NCBI GenBank assembly: GCA_905233865.1
Contig: CAJOGH010000062.1
Coordinates: forward strand, 1 to 5,836
Source: an uncultured Atopobiaceae bacterium
GTDB taxonomy: Bacteria > Actinomycetota > Coriobacteriia > Coriobacteriales > Atopobiaceae
Length of the DNA stretch: 5,836 nt
Reading direction: 5' to 3'
Shown here piece after piece: positions 1 through 5,836 of this stretch; positions within the stretch are counted from its first letter, which is position 1; the number at the start of each line of letters is the position of its first letter. A program made the position numbers and the translations under genes. Under the pieces are notes generated by a model. The model saw only the letters and a program-made list of their open reading frames with translations, was not told the DNA's origin and ran no database searches.

Positions 1-3000
1 GGACAATGAGCTCCTGTGGTCACCCATCGTCGGCTTTGGCGGCACGTTCGACGGCGCGGGCCACACCATCTCGAACATGTACGTGACCGGCTCCAGTCAG
101 CGCGGCCTTGTGAGCACGGCCGTCGACGATGGTGACAACATGGTCACGTTCAAGGACCTCACCATGAGGAACTGCTACGTGAGCGTCACGGCCAACCGCA
201 ACGGCACGGTCCTGGGCTACGCCCCCAGCTCCTCGGTGACAATGACCAACATCCAGGTGTTCGACTCCACGGTCGCTACCACTGGCTCTGGTACCTCTGG
301 TGAGGGCTGCGGCGGCATCGCCGGCGAGCTCCGCGGTGACGGCGACACCTACACCTTTGACCGCTGCCTCTTTGTTGGTGGCACGGTGTCCTCAGGCGCC
401 AGCTATAACACGGGTGGCATCATGGGCATGTGCTATGCCACCACCTCGGGCCACGCACCCAAGCTCGCCATCTCCAACTGCGGCGTCCGCGCCACCATTA
501 AGAACGCGGGCAGTGTGGGCGGCGTCAATGGCCAGACCTACTCGGAGTCCAACTACACCGCCACGGGCACGGTGACGAACAGCTACTTTACCGGCTCGCT
601 CGAGGGCACGACCCGCTATCCCGTGTCGCGCAAGGACCGCTTCACGGTCACCAACTCCTACTACGACGCCACGGCGCTTGCGGGCACGACGCTCACGGCC
701 GATGGCTCCACCGGTGTTGCGCAGGCGACGCTCAAGGGCGCGAAGGGCGTCTTTGACCTCAACGGCAAGAGCTTCGAGGGAGCCTGGACCGTCGATGACG
801 GTGCCGAGCCAGCAAACAAGGGCTTCCCGATCCTGGGCTCGTTCACTCCGGCCCAGTACATGAACTCCTGCACCACCTGGGCCGAGGTCGCCAGCGGCAT
901 GTACCACGGCTACAAGAACGCGACCACCCAGGCCACACGTGACCTGCTCGGCGCCACCTTTGGCCCACTTCCTGAGTACACGACCACGCAGGCCTACACC
1001 ATCGACGGTACGTACAGCAAGACGGGTGGAACGGAGGCTGTGTACACGCGCATTACCAACCTGCAGCTGTGGTTCCTCTCGCATGGCTACTCCCAGCAGA
1101 ACCCAGCCGAGGCACATCTGTACGAGCTCAGGGACGGCGTGTATGTGGCGACCACCGACACGGAGCCGGCTGTCGTGAGCACCGAGGACGTCGGCGGCTA
1201 CATCGTCACCAAGTACAAGGATTATTACGAGAAGAGCAACGAGGGTCGACGCCCCGTTGACCAGGGCTGGTACGAGAAGCAGGGCAGTGAGTATGTCCTG
1301 ACCTCTGACACCACGATCCAAGGTGGCAAGACCTACTATCACCAGGTTGTTGATGGCGATGACGTCACATACGAGCCCATTGACACCAACAACTACAATC
1401 CCGCCGACGAAGGCTGGTACGAGCTTAGCGATGGCAACTATGTTTTGACCACCGATACCGAGGCTGTCTCGGGCAAGACCTATTACATGCTCACGACCGA
1501 CGGCGAGGTGAGCGCCTGGGAGGTCGGGTCGGCCTACCAGCTGGCGTACGTTGCCTACCTTGCCAACAATGGCCTGCTGACGGGCAACCAGACCATGAAC
1601 TTCGCCCTTTCTGGTGACGTTGACCTCTCCGTCTATACCTGGGTGCCCTTTGCCAACTACACGGGGTCTATCTACGGCAACTCCCGTGCCATTGCCAACA
1701 TGAATGTCGTCACGGCGGGCAACGCGGGCCTCATAGCAAACACGAGCGGCGCGCTCAGCGTCGAGAACCTCACGCTCTTTGAGCCCTCTGTCTCTGGCGC
1801 GGGCTCGGCCACCGGTTCCCTCGTGGGCCTTGTGGGCGGCAAGCTCGAGCTTGACCGCGTCGTGGTCAACACGCCCGATGTCAAGGGCGCCTTCCGCACC
1901 TCTGGCCTCGTGGGCAGCATCGAGGCTAACTACCTCCACTCGATCAACAAGTGCGAGGTGGTCGGTGGCACCGTCGAGGGCGCCATCAACAATGACGTTG
2001 CGTCTCTTGTCGGCCGGCTGAGCGCCGTCGGCAACCCCACGCTGACGGTGACCGCCTGCCGCTCGACGACCGCGCTCAAGGGCACGGGCAGCATGGCCGG
2101 CCTCGTGGGGCCGACGGCCTCCCTGGCCAACTACGGCCAGGTCCATGTGGCCAACTCCTACTTTGGTGGCTCCATCGAGAGCGAGAGCACCACGTCGCCC
2201 ATCTACGGCATCGGCAACCCCGCCTATGTCACCCAGATCACTGACAGTTACTTTGCCACGGACAACGTCGAGAGGCGTGGCGCGGGCATCGACGAGATCA
2301 TCGCAGCGGACCGTGGCACCGCTGGTGTCAACCCCACGACGCTCGAGGATCTCAAGACGTTCGACGTCACCTTCGCGCTCAACGGCGGCACCACGCAGCC
2401 TTGGTCGACGGACGGCACGAGCCTCCCGACCCTGGGCGAGCTTGCCATTCCCGCGGGGCTCACGGGGTCCACGACCGTCACCTTTGATGCCAACAGGCCG
2501 GGTTCCGTGGACCCGACGGGCGTGCCCGCCGACCCGGTCACGGCCAGCTACGCACGCCCCATGCCCACGGACGGCATGGCCGTGCCGGCGCTTAGCGGCT
2601 ACGTGTTCATGGGCTACTATGACGCGCCGACGGGCGGAACGCGCTACTACGACGCCGAGTGCAAGAGCGCGCACCTGTGGGACAAGAAGGATGAAAGCGT
2701 CACCCTCTATGCCCAGTGGGTCATGGCCGCCAACTGGGGCGACATCGGACGCTTTGTGTACAACGTGGGCGAGACGGGCGACTGGAACGGCATCCACTGG
2801 CCTGCCTACAGCAGCACCGAGGGCGGCTGGCAGATTGAGACGCCCGAGCAGCTCGCGTGGTACGCCTATGTCCTCAACACCGGCCTGACGGGCGTGTGGT
2901 CCGGCAAGAGCCGCAACTGCAGGCTCGTGAACGACATTGACCTCCAGGGTGCCGCGTACACCAACAGCGACAGCGCCCTGCCGTGGACCACGATCGTCAA

Positions 3001-5836
3001 CTACATGACGGGCACCATCGACGGCAACGGGCACACCATCTCCAACATGGTGGCCACGGGCACTCAGAACGTCGGCTTTGTCGGTCGCGCCAACGCCGGT
3101 GCCCTGACCATCAGGAACCTCACCTTCCGCGACTGCTCGGTCACGGCAAACTCCTACTGCGCCATCGTCGTTGGCTGGTTTGGCAGCACCACGAGCCGCC
3201 TGCTCATCGAGGACGTCCACTGCGTTGACTGCACGGTCAAGGACACCAAGGACGGTCGTATCGGCACCATCCTGGGCGAGCTCAACAACGGCTCGACCGA
3301 CACGGCCAACAACCCCAACCTCATCAAGCACTGCTCCGTCGAGGGTGGCTCGGTCAACTCGCCCAACAGCAGTATGCACGTGGGCGGCATGGTCGGCGCC
3401 ATCTGGACCGCGCGCCACCTGTACCTCGAGGACTGCTTTGCCACCTGTGCCGTCAACGGCAAGGGCACGGCAGCGGGTCTCGTGGGCATGAACCAGTGGA
3501 ACAAGAGCGGCACGGGCTACACGCACATCACGGACTGCTACTTTGCGGGCACGCTCTCAGCAACCGGAACCAAGTACGCGCTCACGGCCGTTGTCAACGA
3601 TCGCAAGCCTGCGGTCTCCAACAGCTACTACGACGCTCAGAAGGTGCCCACCTCGAGCATCAAGGACGCCAGCTACGGCACCCCGCTCACGGCCGAGCAG
3701 TTTAGGCTGCCCGTGACGGCGTACAAGCTCAACAACAACAAGAACGGTGGTCCGTGGACGCGCGACCTGAGCGTCAACGACGGGTACCCCTCGTTCGGCT
3801 CGCTCTCTACCATCGATCTCACGCTCGACAACGCGGGCTATGCTGACGCTGGCATGACGCAGGCTCTTATCGGCCAGGAGTTCGCGGCCGTCACGCCTCC
3901 GACGCCGACGCGCGAGGGCTTCCTCTTTGCTGGCTACTACTCGGAGCCCAAGGGAATGGGCACCAAGTACTTCAACGCGGATGGCAGCGTTGCGCTGCCC
4001 GCGGGCAAGACGTACGACGGCACGCTCACCACGCTCTACGGCTACTGGTGGAACACGCGCGCCTACGAGCCCGGCGTTGACGGCCCGGACCTGGCCACGC
4101 CCTCGCTCGCCGTGTCTACCAACCCAGAGACGTCGGTCGCGACGGTGACGGTCACGCCTCACACGCAGGATGACCAGCCGCTGTCCGAGGGCGACCGCTT
4201 TGAGTACGCGGCGGTCCCCGCCGACCTGATTGACGGCGATCCAGCGGCCTTTGCCTGGACGCCCAACAACACCTTTACCCAGCAGCCGGATGCCGGCCCC
4301 GTGTACTATGTCACGCGTCTCGTGGCCACGGAGAACCACGCGGCCTACGTCACGCTGCCCACCAGCGCTGCCAAGTACACTCCGCCGTCGATTACCTACG
4401 CCACGCTCACCACCAACACCGAGGCGACTGTCTCGCCCACGCTCGTTGGCGACATTGCCAGCTGCGAGGTTGTTATCCAGGGAGTCGAGGCCGACCAGAC
4501 CATTGCCAAGCTCGCGGAGGACTACGGCCTCACGTTTGACACCTCTGTCGGCACTGTCCAGGGCACGCCCAAGAAGTATGCCGATGAGGGCAAGATCGTG
4601 GTGACGGCCACCGACCTGTATGGCGGAAAGGCCTCCACGTCACTGGTCATCAGGCGCATTGGCACGACGGTCGAGTTTATCAACCCCCAGGAGACCTTCG
4701 TCCTGGGCGACTCGCTCAACCCCATAGAGTTCAGTGCGACCTGGTCGCTCGCTGACGAGTTCACGGACGTCAAGCCCAGGATCGAGTACAAGTCCACGGC
4801 CGTGGGCACCAGCTGGTCTGACACGGCGCCGTCGTCACTGGGCACCTTCAACGTGCGCGCGACTATCGACCGCACCGAGTACTACCAGGGCTCCATCGCC
4901 ACGCACACCTTTACCGTGGTGGCACCCGAGATCAAGTCGATTGACGCAAAGGCCACCAAGAAGATCTACGGCATCAACGAGGAACTCGACCTCTCCACCA
5001 TCATCGTCGTGGCCGAAGACGTAAACGGCCTCAAGACCACGGTAAGCGGCCTGACCGACGCCGTCGAGGTCACGGGCTTTGTCCCAGGCAAGCTGGGCAA
5101 GCAGACGCTCACGGTCACCTACGCCAACATGTCGACCACCGTCGACGTCAACGTGAACACCAACGCGACCGAGTCCATCGACGTCAGCGGTTCCCTGGTC
5201 ACCAAGGACTACACGGCCTACGACCACCTCCTCAAGGACGGCATCAAGGTCACGGCCCACAAGTCCTCCGGCGACGTTCAGCTGCCGCTCTCTGCCGTGG
5301 ACATCGTGTACGCGGCTGACTACGAGACGTTCCAGCGCGCCAAGTCCATGGGCGACGATGGCGACTGGATCAACTTCTACAAGGCGTGGGGGTACAACAA
5401 GGAGGCCGCCAAGGCAGAATTCCCGAAGATCTTTGCCGAGTACGGCGCACCTGTCGGCTGCCTGACCTATGGCGACACCGTCGCCTACGCGGTCTATGAC
5501 GGCTGTGCTGACCAGATCACCGACATCACCGTGGCCCGCAAGCTCATCGACACGTCCAAGGCCCAGTGGAAGCTCGACGGCGAGGACAGCACGAGCGTCA
5601 CGTACAACGGGAAAGAGCACACCGCGACGATCGCGGGCCTCACGAACGAGGACGGCTTTAGCTACACGCTCCAGAACAACACGCGCGTCGTCGCCGGCGA
5701 GCAGACCTCCACGGTCACCTTCGACTACGACCGCTTCAACTGCATCCTGAGCAGCTATGTGGCGCCTAGCTTCACGTGGACCATCCAGGCGGCGTCCCAG
5801 GTGCCCACGGTCGTGCCGAGCAAGATGCTCATCAAC
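1..5836 (+). CDS. Giant modular surface protein (GLUG/beta-helix, B-type repeats, Ig-like stalk), internal fragment
   Basis: Codons run from base 2 to base 5836 without a stop: 1945 complete residues, with base 1 the last base of a preceding codon. Neither end of the gene is present, so the full protein exceeds 1945 residues and its signal peptide and any wall anchor (for example LPXTG) cannot be seen. Third positions are strongly C/G, as expected of a real gene in a GC-rich genome, and the translation is rich in Thr, Gly, Ser, Asn, Asp and Val, typical of secreted beta-rich proteins. Three beta-helix modules (residues 1-281, 505-814, 942-1268) alternate with short repeats and two B-type repeats, followed by an Ig-like stalk (1351-1945). 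No transmembrane stretch or catalytic motif was seen. By family knowledge such proteins are exported and surface-attached; an adhesive role is inference. Frame and coding status are near certain, the adhesin label moderately so. Confidence 0.93.
2..844 (+). other. GLUG/right-handed beta-helix module 1 (N-terminally cut by window)
   Basis: Residues 1-281. The module opens just before a tryptophan-proline strand (LLWSPIVGF) and the hallmark FDGAGHTISNM at residues 16-26 (47-79). GLUG-like turns follow: GGIAG (311-325) and GGIMG (413-427). Strand ends of the type NC-x-V (RNCYV, SNCGV) punctuate the coils. The module closes with NSYYDA (653-670) and then FDLNG (752-766), a tryptophan (785) and GFPILGSF (821-844), the closing grammar also seen in modules 2 and 3. 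The conserved opening (QLA-x-x-AY ... DIDL) lies upstream of the window. By family knowledge these repeats form extended beta-helices in exported proteins; ligand unknown. Confidence 0.75.
845..1099 (+). other. Unrecognised linker domain within the surface protein
   Basis: Residues 282-366. In-frame coding sequence between beta-helix module 1 and the first short repeat. It holds two Trp (TTWAEV, QLWFL), several Tyr, and a Thr-rich centre around residues 325-345. I recognise no family. The stretch MYHGYKNATTQATRDLL looks helix-compatible, unlike its beta-rich surroundings. It may be a small spacer domain or a decayed copy of one of the neighbouring repeats. Confidence 0.4.
1100..1249 (+). repeat. 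Short repeat copy 1 (degenerate NPA...YEL-DG-YV-TTDT unit)
   Basis: Residues 367-416. It begins NPAEAHLYELRDGVYVATTDT, which matches the start of copy 3 (NPADEGWYELSDGNYVLTTDT) at 14 of 21 positions, but the GW before YE is replaced by HL. The second half has lost the GKTYY strand; in its place stands a charged tail with KYKDYYEK. It is the most diverged of the three tandem units. Confidence 0.6.
1253..1396 (+). repeat. Short repeat copy 2 (P--QGWYE ... YVLTSDT ... GKTYY)
   Basis: Residues 418-465. It contains PVDQGWYEKQGSEYVLTSDT (1253-1312) and, after TIQG, GKTYY (1325-1339). An Asp-rich segment ending in YEPIDTNNY leads to copy 3. I recall similar GWYE/TDT/GKTYY units in phage tail and other structural proteins of Gram-positive hosts and in some actinobacterial surface proteins; this is a memory-based comparison. 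Third positions are less GC-rich here than further along the gene. Confidence 0.7.
1397..1513 (+). repeat. Short repeat copy 3 (NPADEGWYE ... YVLTTDT ... GKTYY)
   Basis: Residues 466-504. NPADEGWYELSDGNYVLTTDT (1397-1459) is followed by EAVSGKTYY (1460-1486) and the tail MLTTDGEVS, leading directly into the AWEVGSAYQLA start of beta-helix module 2. Copies 2 and 3 share the pattern P-x-x-x-GWYE, YVLT-x-DT and GKTYY at the same spacing, so they are clear tandem duplicates. No function is assignable beyond a small beta-rich spacer. Confidence 0.72.
1514..2443 (+). other. GLUG/right-handed beta-helix module 2 (degenerate)
   Basis: Residues 505-814. It opens with AWEVGSAYQLAYVAYLANNG, aligned with the head of module 3 (GWQIETPEQLAWYAYVLNTG), followed by GDVDLS and W-x-PF. 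The hallmark strand is decayed: IYGNSRAIANM (1670-1702) in place of IDGNGHTISNM, losing the Asp and the Gly-His pair. GLUG turns remain: SLVGLVGG, SGLVGS (1901-1918) and AGLVG (2096-2110). It closes with NSYFGG, DSYFAT, FALNGG, a Trp (2402) and LPTLGEL. Only two Cys occur, against many in modules 1 and 3. The fold is probably kept, since glycine turns and hydrophobic strands persist. Confidence 0.72.
2471..2719 (+). repeat. Listeria-Bacteroides (InlB B-type) repeat 1
   Basis: Residues 824-906. It has the family order: opening strand VTFDAN (2477-2494), a Pro-rich turn, MPTDGMAVPALSGYVFMGYYDAP with the GY-x-F-x-GYY core, a TRYYDA strand, then closing LYAQW (2705-2719). The length of about 80 residues is typical of the family (Pfam Flg_new/List_Bact_rpt, as I recall it). 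In other Gram-positive surface proteins these small beta domains act as spacers or contribute to binding. Here it joins modules 2 and 3. Confidence 0.85.
2825..3805 (+). other. GLUG/right-handed beta-helix module 3 (best preserved)
   Basis: Residues 942-1268. The full grammar is visible: head GWQIETPEQLAWYAYVLNTG, then RLVNDIDLQG, PWTTI and IDGNGHTISNM (3017-3049). GLUG-like turns are VGFVG, GGMVG (3383-3397) and AGLVG (3473-3487). Strand ends carry Cys (RDCSV, VDCTV, KHCSV, EDCFA, TDCYF). It closes with NSYYDA, LTAEQF, YKLNNN, PWTRD and GYPSFGSL. A short Trp/Gly-rich lead (2720-2824, with VGETGDWNG) joins it to B-type repeat 1. Nine cysteines fall in this module, several in equivalent coil positions, suggesting a stacked ladder. 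Confidence 0.82.
3806..4051 (+). repeat. Listeria-Bacteroides (InlB B-type) repeat 2 (diverged)
   Basis: Residues 1269-1350. It opens with IDLTLDNAGY (3812-3841), then TPPTPTREGFLFAGYYSEP with the G-F-x-F-x-GYY core, a TKYFNADGS strand, and closes with TLYGYW (4031-4048), the counterpart of LYAQW. The core and end strands fit the family well; the opening VTFD-type strand is weaker than in repeat 1. Like repeat 1 it directly follows a beta-helix module, so module plus B-type repeat behaves as a unit. Confidence 0.75.
4052..4390 (+). other. Probable fibronectin-III-like/beta-sandwich domain
   Basis: Residues 1351-1463. After a linker (ARAYEPGVDGPDL) come alternating strands: LAVSTNPE, VATVTVTP, RFEYAAVP, FAWTPNNTF and YYVTRLVATENHAAY. 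The order 'Y-x-x ... W-x-x-x-x-x-F ... YY-x-x-R-x-x-x-x-x-x-Y' resembles FN3-like units common in Gram-positive surface proteins, but the match is loose. It marks the start of the stalk. Confidence 0.45.
4391..4657 (+). other. He_PIG/cadherin-like putative Ig domain
   Basis: Residues 1464-1552. The segment GLTFDTSVGTVQGTP (4526-4570) matches the characteristic 'GL-x-hydrophobic-D-x-x-x-G-x-hydrophobic-x-GTP' motif of He_PIG-type domains. It is followed, as expected, by a KIVVTATDLYGG strand-turn and a closing TSLVIRR strand. These are small extracellular beta-sandwich domains used as spacers in long surface proteins. Confidence 0.7.
4658..4930 (+). other. MBG-like Ig domain 1
   Basis: Residues 1553-1643. 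It starts TTVEFINPQETFVLGDSLN. It then has IEYKSTAVG, the P-x-x-x-GTF-x-VRAT turn (PSSLGTFNVRAT), and closes EYYQGSIATHTFTV, the usual 'Y-x-G-x-x-A-x-x-x-FTV' ending of MBG-type beta-sandwich repeats in bacterial surface proteins. The family assignment comes from remembered motif order. Confidence 0.62.
4931..5158 (+). other. Bacterial Ig-like domain, group 3 (Big_3) type
   Basis: Residues 1644-1719. It follows the family pattern closely: IKSIDAKATKKIYGINEELDLS, with Y-x-x-x-E-x-LDLS, then a VVAEDVNGL strand, a VEVTGFVPGKLGKQTLTVTY stretch, where 'hydrophobic-x-GF ... GKQTLTVTY' is the signature, and a final TTVDVNV strand. Length of about 76 residues is normal. It serves as one bead of the stalk. 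Confidence 0.8.
5159..5551 (+). other. Probable second Ig-like domain with a helical insertion
   Basis: Residues 1720-1850. The start (TESIDVSGSLVTKDY, LLKDGIKVTAH, LPLSAVDIVYA) resembles the first half of a Big_3-type domain, and VAYAVYDGCADQITDITVAR resembles its final strands. Between them lies a segment at 5321-5443 (residues 1774-1814) rich in Lys, Glu, Ala and aromatics (ETFQRAKSMG, DWINFYKAWGYNKEAAKAEF, IFAEY) that looks alpha-helical. Two Cys (GCL, GCA) flank the return strands. Together this suggests an Ig fold carrying an inserted helical element; no such family is known to me. Confidence 0.5.
5552..5836 (+). other. MBG-like Ig domain 2 and start of next linker
   Basis: Residues 1851-1945. 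Pattern: AQWKLDGED, then VTYNGKEHTATIAGL (5600-5644), YTLQNNTRVVAGEQTSTVTF, and closing FTWTIQA (5771-5791). The 'VTYNGKEHTA ... AG-x-x-T-x-TVTF ... WTI' order is typical of MBG/YDG-type repeats in surface proteins. The last 15 codons (SQVPTVVPS...) look like an interdomain linker, so at least one more domain probably follows beyond the window. Confidence 0.62.

Noticed and set aside
2145..2888. A 247-codon open frame on the plus strand in another frame.
   Set aside because: The translation is mostly Arg, Ser, Pro, Thr and Ala, the usual product of a shifted reading of GC-rich DNA, and it overlaps the B-type repeat coded in the main frame.
47..3049. Possible enzyme activity of the beta-helix modules, such as a pectate-lyase or tailspike-like hydrolase.
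   Set aside because: I see no conserved catalytic Asp/Glu/Arg set, and the coils carry GLUG-type turns typical of non-enzymatic surface proteins. Structure modelling would be needed to reopen this.
392..3526. A 1044-codon open frame on the minus strand.
   Set aside because: It is antisense to the real frame. In a gene with nearly all codons ending in C or G, the antisense frame seldom meets a stop. Its translation is low in complexity (Arg, Val, Gly, Ala, Asp, His) and shows no domain, while the + frame shows several recognisable families over the same bases.
3557..5620. Two further minus-strand frames (3557-4339 and 4835-5620), each about 260 codons.
   Set aside because: They are also antisense shadows with Arg/Val/Gly/Asp-rich translations and no recognisable motif, opposite well-supported Ig-like domains.
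1..5836. A novel multi-gene defence or mobile system.
   Set aside because: Only one gene is present, with no nuclease, transposase, recombinase, reverse transcriptase or toxin motif and no flanking inverted repeats.

Overview
The window lies entirely inside one very large protein-coding gene on the + strand. Reading from base 2, all 1945 codons to the last base are open. There is no start codon context, signal peptide, stop codon or intergenic sequence, so both gene ends are outside the window. I see no RNA gene, promoter, terminator, insertion sequence or CRISPR array.

The encoded product looks like a giant, modular, secreted or surface-anchored protein of the adhesin type. From N to C terminus it holds: (1) a truncated GLUG/right-handed beta-helix module (2-844); (2) an unrecognised linker (845-1099); (3) three diverged short repeats of the 'GWYE...YVLTTDT...GKTYY' type (1100-1513); (4) a second, degenerate GLUG/beta-helix module (1514-2443); (5) a Listeria-Bacteroides (InlB B-type) repeat (about 2471-2719); (6) a third, well-preserved GLUG/beta-helix module (2825-3805); (7) a second, weaker B-type repeat (about 3806-4051); (8) a stalk of Ig-like or other beta-sandwich domains (4052 to the end). 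The stalk includes a He_PIG-like domain, an MBG-like domain, a Big_3-like domain, a probable Ig-like domain with a helical insertion, and a final MBG-like domain.

The order suggests an extended rod: beta-helix blocks separated by small spacer domains, carried on an Ig-like stalk that probably leads to a cell-wall anchor downstream. No catalytic motif is visible. A role in adhesion or surface display is inferred from architecture only.

The DNA is GC-rich with strong preference for C or G at third codon positions. Together with this domain mix, that fits a host-associated high-GC Gram-positive anaerobe, with Coriobacteriia (for example the Olsenella/Atopobiaceae or Collinsella groups) the best guess. 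This assignment is from memory of similar proteins, not a search. The window looks like one elaborate example of a known class of surface protein rather than a new multi-gene system. The points most worth a second look are the short repeats that resemble phage structural-protein repeats, the helical insertion in the stalk, and the uneven cysteine pattern of the beta-helix modules.
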